This document shows, in pieces, positions 8,916-16,774 of a DNA stretch of 64,000 bases. The notes under the pieces are model-generated. The model saw only the letters and a list, made by a program, of their open reading frames with translations. It was not told where the DNA came from and searched no databases. The translations under genes were made by a program, and so were the position numbers. Position 1 is the first letter of the stretch, and every line of letters starts with the position of its first letter. Source of the stretch: Streptomyces sp. 1331.2 (GTDB lineage: Bacteria; Actinomycetota; Actinomycetes; Streptomycetales; Streptomycetaceae); assembly GCF_900199205.1 (NCBI RefSeq), contig NZ_OBMJ01000001.1, positions 310,001 to 374,000 of the forward strand, written 5' to 3'.

Positions 8916-9413
8916 TCAATCCGAGTTGTCCCCGAGGGCCACCAGCAGGGCGCGCATGGCGTCGACCAGGGCGGCGGTGCGCTCGTCGTCGAGGCCTTCG
9001 AGGAGACGGAACTCGTTGGCCAGGTGGTCGGGCAGGGCGCGATCGATCAGGGCGTGGCCCTCGGGGGTGAGGGCCACCTCGCGGCTGCGGCCGTCCTGGT
9101 CGCTGCGGGTCCGGGTGACCAGTCCGCGGGCCTCCAGCCGGTCCAGGCGCTGGGTGATGGCACCGGAGGTGACCATGGCGGACTGCATCAGGCCGGTCGG
9201 GGTGAGGCGGTAGGGCGGGCCGTTGCGCTTGAGGGTGGCGAGGACGTCGAAGGAGGCGGCGTCCAGGCCGTGCTCGGCGAAGGTGCGGTTGAGCGCCACG
9301 TCCACCAGGCGGTAGAGGCGCTTCAGCCGGCCGAACACCTCCATCGGGGAGACGTCCAGGTCGGGGCGCTCGGCGGCCCACTGCGCGACTACGCGGTCCA
9401 CATGATCTGCCAC
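8916..9413 (-). CDS. MarR-family transcriptional regulator
   Basis: A 165-residue regulator: an N-terminal dimerisation helix, winged helix (SFDVLATLKR, TPTGLMQSAMVTSGAITQRLDRLEARGLV, DGRSREVALTPEGHALID) and C-terminal helices ending LLVALGDNSD. The GTG at 9413 gives the usual family length; the frame runs upstream to 9488 without family resemblance. It is divergent from the EamA exporter, with three copies of a palindromic site between them. It most likely represses the exporter and itself until a small molecule binds. Confidence 0.9.
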   Translation of the reverse strand: MADHVDRVVAQWAAERPDLDVSPMEVFGRLKRLYRLVDVALNRTFAEHGLDAASFDVLATLKRNGPPYRLTPTGLMQSAMVTSGAITQRLDRLEARGLVTRTRSDQDGRSREVALTPEGHALIDRALPDHLANEFRLLEGLDDERTAALVDAMRALLVALGDNSD

Positions 9414-9453
9414 GGGCTCCAGGGTAGGCCCGGTAGGGGTGATTCCGGGCAGA

Positions 9454-9548
9454 TACCTTAGCGATGAGGTAACTGTGAGCCACGTCACCCCGCAGGGCGA
9501 TGAAGAGTGTCTTAGCGCTGAGATACATTGGTTTAGTGCTAAGACATC
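9454..9548. promoter_or_regulatory. Three palindromic sites, candidate MarR operators
   Basis: Three related sites fit the core CTTAGCGCTAAG: TACCTTAGCGATGAGGTA (9454-9471), TGTCTTAGCGCTGAGATACA (9508-9527) and TTTAGTGCTAAGACA (9532-9546). Each is an imperfect inverted repeat of the kind bound by MarR dimers. The third overlaps the predicted EamA start and the first lies about 40 bp upstream of the marR start, so both promoters are covered. Confidence 0.7.
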
Positions 9549-10492
9549 GCCTCGCCATCGTCCTGATGACGGCCCTCGCCCCCGCCGTCTGGGGGACGAC
9601 GTACTTCGTCACCACCGAGTTCCTGCCGCCCCACCGCCCGCTCCTCGCCGCCGTCATCCGCTGCTTACCCGCCGGGCTGCTGCTGATCGCCCTCACCCGC
9701 CGACTTCCGCAGGGCAGCTGGTGGTGGCGTTCACTGGTCCTCGGCGCACTCAACATCGGCGCCTTCCAGGCCCTGCTCTTCATCGCCGCCTACCGCCTTC
9801 CCGGCGGCATCGCGGCCACCGTCGGCGCCGTCCAGCCGCTGATCACCGCCGGGCTCTCGGCCGCGGTCCTCGGGGACCGCCTCACCCTGCGCACCGTGCT
9901 GTCCGGCATCGCGGGCGTGGCGGGCGTGAGTCTGCTGGTCCTGCGGGCCGGCGCCCGGCTGGACGCGCTCGGGCTGGCCGCCGCGGTCGGCAGTGCAGTG
10001 GTGATGGCCGCCGGCATCGTGCTGTCCAAGCGCTGGGTCTCCCCCGCGCCGCTGCTCGCCACCACCGGGTGGCAACTCACCACCGGCGGGCTGCTGTTGG
10101 TGCCGGTGACGCTGCTCACCGAAGGCGCACCGCCGTCCCACTACAGCACCGGGAACGTGCTCGGCTACGCCTACCTCTGCCTGATCGGCGCGGCCTTCAC
10201 CTACGCGCTGTGGTTCCGAGGGCTGAAGGTGCTCCCGCCGACCTCGGTCTCCTTCCTCGGGCTGCTCAGCCCGGTGGTCGCCACCGGGCTCGGCTGGCTG
10301 GCGCTCGGCCAGGACCTCAGCCCGCTGCAGGCGCTCGGCGCGCTGGTCGTGCTCGGCTCGCTCGTCGTCGCCCAGACCCGACGGCCCCGCACCGACGCCC
10401 GGTCGGCGCCGGAGGCATCGGATGCTTCGGAGGCCTCCGCGCCCGCCACACCGCCCGTGCGGCCCACGCCGCCCGTACGCGAGAACGCCTGA
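9536..10492 (+). CDS. EamA-family (DMT superfamily) exporter
   Basis: A protein of about 318 residues with ten hydrophobic segments in two EamA repeats (APAVWGTTYFVTTEFLPP at the start; IGAAFTYALWFRGL and FLGLLSPVVATGLGW in the second). Such proteins export amino acids or other small metabolites. GTG 9536 or ATG 9566 could be the start; neither has a Shine-Dalgarno and the first overlaps an operator. The C-terminal 40 residues are a disordered Ala/Ser/Pro tail. It precedes an oxidoreductase gene by 42 bp, probably in one operon. Confidence 0.87.
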   Translation: MLRHRLAIVLMTALAPAVWGTTYFVTTEFLPPHRPLLAAVIRCLPAGLLLIALTRRLPQGSWWWRSLVLGALNIGAFQALLFIAAYRLPGGIAATVGAVQPLITAGLSAAVLGDRLTLRTVLSGIAGVAGVSLLVLRAGARLDALGLAAAVGSAVVMAAGIVLSKRWVSPAPLLATTGWQLTTGGLLLVPVTLLTEGAPPSHYSTGNVLGYAYLCLIGAAFTYALWFRGLKVLPPTSVSFLGLLSPVVATGLGWLALGQDLSPLQALGALVVLGSLVVAQTRRPRTDARSAPEASDASEASAPATPPVRPTPPVRENA

Positions 10493-10534
10493 CCCTCCTT
10501 TCCGGACCCGACCCACACCCCAGGAGAACACCCC

Positions 10535-11176
10535 ATGCGCATCACCGTGTTCGGCGCCACCGGCAACGTCGGCAGCCGGATCGTCACCGAGGCCCTCGCC
10601 CGCGGCCACGAGGTCACCGCCGTCGTCCGGGACCCGGCCAAGCCGCACGGCCTGCCGGCCGAGGTCACCCTCACCGTCGGCGACGCCGGCAACCCCGAGG
10701 ACGTGACCCGGATATCCGCCGACCAGGACGCGGTGCTCACCGCCACCCGCCCGTCGCCGGGCCGCGAGCACGAACTGTCCGTGACCACCAAGGGTCTGCT
10801 CGCGGGCATCGCCGGTACGGGCGTGCGGCTGCTGGCCGTCGGCGGCGCCGGCAGCCTCATCGTCCCCGGCGCCGACGGGGCGACCCTGGTGGAGACCCCC
10901 GGCTTCCCCGCCGAGGTCCGGCCGATCGCCCTGGCCTGCGGCGAGCAGCTGGACCTCTACCGCGCCGCCGGCGAGGACGTCGACTGGACGTACCTGAGCC
11001 CGGCCGCGCTGCTCGAACCCGGCGTGCGCACCGGCCGCTTCCGCCTCGGGCGCGACGAGCTGCTGGTCGACACCGAGGGCAACTCGGCGATCTCCATGGA
11101 GGACCTGGCCGTCGCCCTCCTCGACGAGGTCGAACGGCCCGCCCACCGCCGGGCCCGGTTCACCGTCGCCTACTGA
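10535..11176 (+). CDS. NAD(P)-binding oxidoreductase, atypical SDR/NmrA-like
   Basis: A 213-residue single-domain Rossmann protein beginning MRITVFGATGNVG, with GATGNVG binding the dinucleotide. It has RDPAKPHGLP after the second strand, ALACGEQLDLYRA, and VDWTYLSPAALLEPG near the substrate site. It matches the YwnB/NmrA-like group of putative reductases; the classic YxxxK catalytic pair is not obvious. It lies in an operon with EamA under the MarR-type sites, suggesting a detoxification role (inference). Confidence 0.87.
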   Translation: MRITVFGATGNVGSRIVTEALARGHEVTAVVRDPAKPHGLPAEVTLTVGDAGNPEDVTRISADQDAVLTATRPSPGREHELSVTTKGLLAGIAGTGVRLLAVGGAGSLIVPGADGATLVETPGFPAEVRPIALACGEQLDLYRAAGEDVDWTYLSPAALLEPGVRTGRFRLGRDELLVDTEGNSAISMEDLAVALLDEVERPAHRRARFTVAY

Positions 11177-11195
11177 CGGCCGTCGCCCGGGGATC

Positions 11196-11223
11196 GGGTA
11201 CGCCCCCGGGCGGGGGTGTACCC
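11196..11223. terminator. Terminator-like hairpin after the EamA operon
   Basis: GGGTACGCCCCCG pairs with CGGGGGTGTACCC with almost no loop, 20 bases after the oxidoreductase stop. No U-tract is present. Confidence 0.6.
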
Positions 11224-11290
11224 AGCACCACCCCGAAGACGGAAGCAGGGGTGATCGATCGTCAGGGCGCCGACGGACAGGATCGTTCCC

Positions 11291-12907
11291 GTGACGAACA
11301 CCGCAACGCCCGCAACGACCGCAACGACCGCCACGGCGGCGAGCCCCGCAACGACGAACCCCGCAACGGCGGCCACCGCCTCCCGGACCCGGCGCGCCGC
11401 GCTGGCCGTGGCCGCTGCCGTGCTCGCCGGTCTCGCCCTGCCGGCCACCACCGCCACCGCCGACAGCGCCCGCGACCCGGGCGACGCCGACCCGGCCCCC
11501 GCCCGCTACACCCACCAGACCCTGGACTGGCAGCCCTGCGCCAAGCAGCCCGCCCTGGACTGCGCCACCATGACCACCCCGCGGGACTGGCACCACCCCG
11601 GCGTCGGGGCCGACCTCACCATCGCCGTCTCCCGGCACCGCGCCACCGACCCGGCCGCACGCAGGGGCACCCTGCTGCTCGCGGCCGGCGGCCCCGGCGC
11701 CTCGGGCCTGCTGCGCCCGGCCGGGCTGGCGAACTCCGCCCCGGCCGTCGGCGCCGCGTACGACATCGTGGGCTTCGACCAGCGCGGCGTCGGCGAGAGC
11801 ACCAAGGCGGTCTGCCAGAGCCAGGCGGAGTTCGATGACTTCCTGGCCGGCGACTACCGCGACCAGTCCCCCGCCGCGATCGACCGCGTCATCACCAACT
11901 CCAAGAAGCTGGCTGCCAGTTGCCAGGAGCACAGCGGCGACCTGATCCCCTACCTGAACACCGAGCAGACCGCCCGCGACATCGACCTGTTCCGCGGCCT
12001 GCTCGGCGAGCGCAAGCTCAGCTACGACGGACCGTCCTACGCCTCGATGATCGGCGCCTACTACGGGGCGCTCTTCCCGCACCGGGTCGACCGGATGGTG
12101 CTGGACAGCAACATCGGCTTCGAGGGCACCTGGGAGAAGTTCCAGCTCGGCCAGCCGATGAGCTTCCAGCGCCGCTTCGACGAGGACTTCCTGCCCTGGC
12201 TCGCGGCCCAGGACGCCACCTACCACTGGGGGACGACGCCGGAGCAGGTGCGGACGCACTGGGAACAGCGGCGGGCCGCCCTGCACGACGCGCCCATCGT
12301 CGAGGGTTCGGTGACGATCGGCCCCAACCAGTGGGACAACGTGGCCATCTCGGCGATCTACGAGGCCGAGAACTTCCCCGTCCTCGCCCGGCTCCTGACC
12401 ACCGTCGACAACTGGCAGAGCGCCGACCCCACCACCAGGACGGCCGCCGCCAAGGCCTTCAGCGGCTACCTCAGCCCGGACTTCCTCGCCGAGTACTTCT
12501 CGGTCACCTGCAACGACACCCCGTGGACCAGGGACCTGGACAGCTGGGTGCAACGCGGCGCCGAGAACACCGCCCGCTGGCCGCTGGTGGGCGCCCGGTC
12601 GCTCGCCTTCGGCGCGGTCTGCGCGTCCTGGCCGGTCGCCCCGGCGCCCAAGGTGAAGGTCACGGGCGCCCACCTGCCGGCCACGCTGATGCTCAACTCG
12701 GTGCACGACCCGGCGACGTACTACGAGGCGGCGCTCGGTGCCCACCGCGCGCTGCGCGGCTCGCGGCTGGTCACCGTCACCGGGAGCGGGGACCACGGCC
12801 AGTACCCCGGGTCCAACCCCTGCGTCACCGATGTCGTGGAGCGCTACCTGCTGGACGGTGAGGCACCCGCCCACGACCTCACCTGCGCCACGCCGCAGAC
12901 GAGTTGA
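11291..12907 (+). CDS. Secreted alpha/beta hydrolase, tripeptidyl-aminopeptidase type
   Basis: A 538-residue exported peptidase-like protein. After a Thr/Ala-rich lead (1-31), SRTRRAALAVAAAVLAGLAL forms a possible Tat-type signal. The mature protein has the S33 pattern: oxyanion AAGGPGASG, FDQRGVGES, a nucleophile elbow YDGPSYASMIGAYYG with Ser in GPSYA, the acid in NSVHDPAT, and the His in GSGDHGQYP. The elbow has Ala where most relatives have Gly. Expected activity is release of N-terminal di/tripeptides outside the cell. GTG at 11291 is the only plausible start in frame. The lead is encoded by GCAACG-rich imperfect repeats and may be translated only in part. Confidence 0.88.
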   Translation: MTNTATPATTATTATAASPATTNPATAATASRTRRAALAVAAAVLAGLALPATTATADSARDPGDADPAPARYTHQTLDWQPCAKQPALDCATMTTPRDWHHPGVGADLTIAVSRHRATDPAARRGTLLLAAGGPGASGLLRPAGLANSAPAVGAAYDIVGFDQRGVGESTKAVCQSQAEFDDFLAGDYRDQSPAAIDRVITNSKKLAASCQEHSGDLIPYLNTEQTARDIDLFRGLLGERKLSYDGPSYASMIGAYYGALFPHRVDRMVLDSNIGFEGTWEKFQLGQPMSFQRRFDEDFLPWLAAQDATYHWGTTPEQVRTHWEQRRAALHDAPIVEGSVTIGPNQWDNVAISAIYEAENFPVLARLLTTVDNWQSADPTTRTAAAKAFSGYLSPDFLAEYFSVTCNDTPWTRDLDSWVQRGAENTARWPLVGARSLAFGAVCASWPVAPAPKVKVTGAHLPATLMLNSVHDPATYYEAALGAHRALRGSRLVTVTGSGDHGQYPGSNPCVTDVVERYLLDGEAPAHDLTCATPQTS

Positions 12908-12981
12908 CGAAGCAGGCTGCCGACTCCGGGGCTCACGGAGCGACCTCGGGGCCACGGCCCGGAGGTCGGGCCCCGGCCCGG

Positions 12982-13278
12982 TCAGCTCCGGGACCGCGCC
13001 TTCAGCCGGTCCCGGAGCCGGTCGAGGGCGAGAGCCAGCACGACGAAGCCGCCGACGGTGAGCTTGATCCCCGCCTTGGCGACGATCCAGCCGATCCCCG
13101 GGACGGTCCACCCCAGCCAGTGGAGCGAGGCCAGCAGCGCCGCCGAGGCGAAGAGCGCGGCCAGGACGGTGGCCGTGACGGCGGCAGCCCGCGAGAGCTC
13201 CTGCGGACCGCCCTCCGTAGCGCCGTCCTTACCGCTCTCCGTACCGCCGTCCTTGCCGACGGCCGCGTCGTCCACCAT
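12982..13278 (-). CDS. Small two-pass membrane protein
   Basis: A 98-residue protein: a charged Gly/Asp/Lys N-terminal third, then two hydrophobic segments (about 33-55 and 64-88) and a basic C-terminus RDRLKARSRS. No family is recognised. The start at 13278 has GAGGGG upstream. It lies 41 bp downstream of the hypothetical gene starting at 13745 and is probably co-transcribed with it. Function unknown. Confidence 0.65.
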   Translation of the reverse strand: MVDDAAVGKDGGTESGKDGATEGGPQELSRAAAVTATVLAALFASAALLASLHWLGWTVPGIGWIVAKAGIKLTVGGFVVLALALDRLRDRLKARSRS

Positions 13279-13319
13279 GTCGTTCGTACCCCCCTCATCC
13301 GTGGAGGGATCATACGACC

Positions 13320-13745
13320 TCAGCGGCAGCCGTGGTGGGTGTCCCCGAGGTGCTCGCCGGTCTCCTCGTCGGGGAAGCTGACGGCCAGGGTCACCCGGTA
13401 CTCGTGGACGTCCTCCCGATGCCCGGGCACCCGGGCCCAGGCCACCGAGTGCACCTCGGCCTCGGGGGCCTGCCGGCACCAGGCGGCGGCCTCGTCCAGG
13501 GCGCGTGCCGCCGACCGGCCGGTGCACACCACGGCGGTGTAGGCGGCGACCGCGACGTCCCCGCCGCCGGAACGGCCGCTGCGCGACACCGCCCGGACGG
13601 CGGCGGCGGCCTGGGTCAGGTCTCGGGCCAGGTCGTCCACGACCCGAGGGGGTGCCGGCAGGAGGACCGCTCCCTCGGCGACGGTCTCCGGCAGGTTCGC
13701 GCTCACGGTCCGGACCTCCATCCGCATCATCACGCGGCACAGCAT
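13320..13745 (-). CDS. Conserved hypothetical protein
   Basis: A soluble protein of 133-141 residues depending on the start (Met codons at 13745, 13730, 13727 and 13721). The middle is Ala-rich and helical (VVDDLARDLTQAAAAVRAV), the second half looks beta-rich, and it ends GDTHHGCR. No family or catalytic motif is recognised. An inverted repeat GCATGCC...GGCATGC (13742-13769) overlaps the first start codon and could be a regulatory site. Confidence 0.6.
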   Translation of the reverse strand: MLCRVMMRMEVRTVSANLPETVAEGAVLLPAPPRVVDDLARDLTQAAAAVRAVSRSGRSGGGDVAVAAYTAVVCTGRSAARALDEAAAWCRQAPEAEVHSVAWARVPGHREDVHEYRVTLAVSFPDEETGEHLGDTHHGCR

Positions 13746-14291
13746 GCCGGGCGGTGATTCCTGGCATGCCCACTTTCACCAGAACGTCACCCGTCCAGGG
13801 GCGAGTTGGGGACGCACCCTGGCGCCGGCAGGGCCGTCCTGCTAGGGCCTGTCCGACTTCCGCTCCTCATGTTCCGGCAGGTCAGGCCGGTCGGCCCCGG
13901 GCGCCGCCGGGGAGCCCGAAACGCCGCGCACGTACCACCCCTGCGCTCCGAACCGCCGGTCCGGGCCCCGGGGCGCCGGGCCGCCCACCGGCCCACTGCC
14001 GTTGGGGCGTTGGCCAACTTCCGCTGTGCTGTGGGGAGATGACGCTGGCTACGGGCGGAGACGGCGCAGGTCGCGAGCCCGAGCGGGAACCTCCGGGGCC
14101 GCGCGTACCCCCCGCTGAGGTGCACGTTGACTCCGCGGTGGGGCTCGGGCCGCCTCCCGGTCACCCTGTCCCTGTCAGATCGTCGTGATACTAATCGTCC
14201 GGTGGCGGGTGCCGTCATCAGGTGGACCGGCACGATGACGACAACTCAACCGTTCCGGGACAATCCGGGCGGCGACGGGGAGGGGACACGG
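13746..14291. other. Long intergenic region, no gene supported
   Basis: About 545 bases between divergent genes. Open frames on both strands are Arg/Pro-rich and show no family resemblance. Seen: the inverted repeat with 7-bp arms at 13742-13769, an AT-richer patch near 14178-14200 that may hold the promoter of the transglycosylase gene, and GGGGAGGGG just before its start. I cannot assign the rest. Confidence 0.4.
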
Positions 14292-15728
14292 ATGACGGCG
14301 AGGTTCGGCAGTACCCAGGGCGGGCGCAAGCTCCGGGTCGGCAAGCGGGTCACGGGGACGGCCGCGGCCTTCGCCGCGCTGGCGGCGCTGACCGGCTCTC
14401 AGGTGACGGGCCTCGGACTCGCGCCGGTCGCGGTCGCCGACACCGGCCCGACGAACGGTGCCGCCACCCAGTCCGCCGGCTCCCCGCTCGGCAGCTCCCC
14501 GCTCGGCAGCTCCTCGCCCGGCATACCCGGCACCTTCGGCACCGGTGTCCCGGCCGACGGCGGCGGCACCGTCCAGCTCCCGCAGCCGCCCGGCACGCTG
14601 CCCGGCGCACCCGCCGCCGGCCCGTTCGCGGCCACCGGGCCCGCGCTGCCCGCCACGGTCTTCGCCGCCTACCGCCAGGCCGAGGCCTCGCTGGCGCAGC
14701 GCTCCCCCGGCTGCCACCTGCCCTGGCAGCTGCTCGCGGGGATCGGCCAGGTCGAGTCCGGCCAGGCCAACGGCGGCCAGGTGGACGCCTCGGGCACGCT
14801 CCTGCAGCCGATCCTCGGCCCGGCCCTGGACGGCAACGGCTTCGCCGCGATACCCGACACCGACGGCGGCCGCTACGACGGTGACGCCCGCTGGGACCGC
14901 GCCGTCGGCCCGATGCAGTTCATCCCGTCCACCTGGGAAGCCTGGGGCGCGGACGCCAACGGCGACGGCAAGGCCGACCCGAACAACGTCTTCGACGCCG
15001 CCGAGGCCGCCGGGCGCTACCTGTGCGCGGGCGGCCGCGACCTCGCCGACCCGGCGCAGCTCGACCGGGCGGTGCTCAGCTACAACAACTCGGGCGAGTA
15101 CCTGCGGACGGTCCGCAACTGGATGGCCCACTTCGGCAGCGGCACGGTGGCCACCGTCCCGAACCGCCCGGGCTCCCCACTGCCGCCCGTCTCGCTGCCC
15201 TCGCCCTTCCTCCCGGTCGCCGGCGGCACCACCACGGGCACCGGCAGCACCGGCACGACGCCCGCTCCGGCTCCCACGCCGGACCCGACCGCGCCGGTCA
15301 CCCCCGCCCCGGCCCCGTCGCCGACCGCGCAGCCGACGACCACCCCGAGCCCCACCACGACGCCCACGCCCACCGGTTCACCGTCGCCGAGCGCCACCCC
15401 GACGACCACCCCGACCGGGACGCCGACCACGACCCCGACGCCCACCGGTACCCCGACGGCGACGCCCACGGCCTGCCCGGACCCGTCGGCCACGGCCACG
15501 CCCACCGGCACCCCGACCGGAACGCCCACCCCGACGGGCTCCCCGTCGCCCAGCGCCACGGCAACCCCCACCGGCACCCCGACGGCGACGCCCACGGCCA
15601 CGCCCACCGGCATCCCCGGTTGTCCGACGCCCACCCCGACGGCGACGAGCACCCCGGGAGCCCCGAGCGCAGCGCCCAGCACCACCCCCAGCGCCTCGTT
15701 CTCGCCTGCGGCCACCCCGAAGGGCTGA
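14292..15728 (+). CDS. Secreted lytic transglycosylase with Pro/Thr-rich tail
   Basis: A 478-residue exported protein. Residues about 14-50 are a long signal peptide. The MltB/SLT_2-type catalytic domain spans about 115-285: LLAGIGQVESG with the predicted catalytic Glu, GPMQFIPSTWEAWGADANGD, and LDRAVLSYNNSGEYLRTVRNW. It should cleave peptidoglycan between MurNAc and GlcNAc. About 150 residues of PT, PTP and SPS repeats follow, typical of wall-spanning linkers, but no anchor or binding domain comes after. GGGGAGGGG seven bases upstream sets the start; an in-frame ATG at 14235 is an alternative. A strong terminator follows. Confidence 0.9.
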   Translation: MTARFGSTQGGRKLRVGKRVTGTAAAFAALAALTGSQVTGLGLAPVAVADTGPTNGAATQSAGSPLGSSPLGSSSPGIPGTFGTGVPADGGGTVQLPQPPGTLPGAPAAGPFAATGPALPATVFAAYRQAEASLAQRSPGCHLPWQLLAGIGQVESGQANGGQVDASGTLLQPILGPALDGNGFAAIPDTDGGRYDGDARWDRAVGPMQFIPSTWEAWGADANGDGKADPNNVFDAAEAAGRYLCAGGRDLADPAQLDRAVLSYNNSGEYLRTVRNWMAHFGSGTVATVPNRPGSPLPPVSLPSPFLPVAGGTTTGTGSTGTTPAPAPTPDPTAPVTPAPAPSPTAQPTTTPSPTTTPTPTGSPSPSATPTTTPTGTPTTTPTPTGTPTATPTACPDPSATATPTGTPTGTPTPTGSPSPSATATPTGTPTATPTATPTGIPGCPTPTPTATSTPGAPSAAPSTTPSASFSPAATPKG

Positions 15729-15746
15729 CCGGGCAGATCCAAAATC

Positions 15747-15786
15747 ACCGGGGGCGCGGTTCCGTAGGAGGAACCGCGCCCCCGGT
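15747..15786 (+). terminator. Strong terminator hairpin
   Basis: ACCGGGGGCGCGGTTCC pairs perfectly with GGAACCGCGCCCCCGGT around GTAGGA, 18 bases after the transglycosylase stop. It may also serve the converging TerD gene, which ends at 15858. Confidence 0.85.
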
Positions 15787-15857
15787 GCGTGTGTGCGTGC
15801 GTGTGGATGGACACCTGCCGCCCCGGACCGGGACCGGCGGCGCCGCCGTGACCGGGC

Positions 15858-16445
15858 TCAGAGGTGCTTGACCAGCTCCGGCATCAGGTCCTGGAAGGTC
15901 CGCCCGCTGGCCGGCTGGCCGATCGCGGTCATCTGCCAACCGGTGCCCATGCGCTGCACCTTGGCCATGATCTGCGCCGTGTACGGGCCGCCGCCGGTGA
16001 GCGTGTAGCGGGCCAGCTCGGCGCCGGTGGTCTCGTCCACGAGCCGGCAGAAGGCCGCCTCGACCTCCTGGAAGGTCTGGCCGGTGAAGGAGTTGACGGT
16101 GAAGAGGATCTGGTCGACCTCCGCCGACACCGTGGTCAGGTCGACCGTGATCGACTCGTCGTCGGTCGCGTCACCGGCGCCGCCGACCAGGTTGTCCCCG
16201 CTGTGCCGCACCGACCCGTCGTTGCTGGTCAGGTGCTGGAAGAAGACCACGTCCACCGGCCGTCCCTGGGCGAACAGCACGGCCGAGGCGTCCAGGTCGA
16301 TCTCCCGGCCGGCGGCGAGCAGCTTGGCCAGGAAGCCCTTGCGCTCCGCCGCCCTCCAGCCGAGGCCCATCCGGACCAGGCTCAACTGTCCACCGCCCGG
16401 CTTCTCCAGGCTGATCTTCTGCCCCTTGGCCAGCGAAACGCTCAT
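15858..16445 (-). CDS. TerD-family protein
   Basis: A 195-residue cytoplasmic protein of the TerD (tellurium resistance/stress) family: MSVSLAKGQKISLEK at the start, GGQLSLVRMGLGW, DLDASAVLF, the calcium-site region SNDGSVRHSGDN with GDATDDESITVDL, and FTGQTFQEVEAAFCRLVDE. Family members bind Ca2+; in streptomycetes they often occur outside ter operons. The exact role is unknown. GGAGG six bases before the ATG supports the start. Downstream is the convergent terminator at 15747. Confidence 0.93.
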   Translation of the reverse strand: MSVSLAKGQKISLEKPGGGQLSLVRMGLGWRAAERKGFLAKLLAAGREIDLDASAVLFAQGRPVDVVFFQHLTSNDGSVRHSGDNLVGGAGDATDDESITVDLTTVSAEVDQILFTVNSFTGQTFQEVEAAFCRLVDETTGAELARYTLTGGGPYTAQIMAKVQRMGTGWQMTAIGQPASGRTFQDLMPELVKHL

Positions 16446-16774
16446 CGCGTCCTCCTCGTTCTGCCACCGTCTGCCATCGCCGCGTGCCGCGAATCTACAT
16501 CACTGTAGAAAGTTTGTGATCATCCGACGACGCCCTGCGGGCACCCCCTACCCCGCGCCGCCCCGGGCCTCACCCCCGACGACGGTCCGCACCCTGAGGG
16601 AACCGGCGGTCCGGCGTCTGACGTAGAGGCCGACCGGGACCGAACGGCCGGGGCGGCGCACCGTCTAGGGTCGGCCCCGAGGCGCCGCCGGTCGCCACGG
16701 CAGGACGCCCGCGCACCGTTCGTTCCACTCACGACCGTCACCCGGTCATGCCGACTCGCAATGGGGGGACCACC
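16446..16774. other. Divergent intergenic region
   Basis: About 330 bases between the TerD gene and the secreted glycosidase-like gene. Near 16494-16507 CTACA and TGTAG form a short inverted repeat within an AT-richer patch that may be the TerD promoter or operator. CGTCTAGGGTCGG near 16662 may contribute a -10 for the other side. No gene is supported. Confidence 0.4.

Noticed and set aside
13850..13900. GGGCCTGTCCGAC near 13850 as an insertion-sequence end
   Set aside because: No matching inverted end, target duplication or transposase remnant was found around it.
13787..14233. Open frame of about 148 codons on the minus strand in the long intergenic region
   Set aside because: Arg/Pro-rich composition, no recognisable motif, no ribosome site; treated as non-coding.
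15240..15720. Dense short repeats that might suggest a CRISPR or satellite array
   Set aside because: They encode the Pro/Thr tail of the secreted transglycosylase in frame; no constant repeat with unique spacers.
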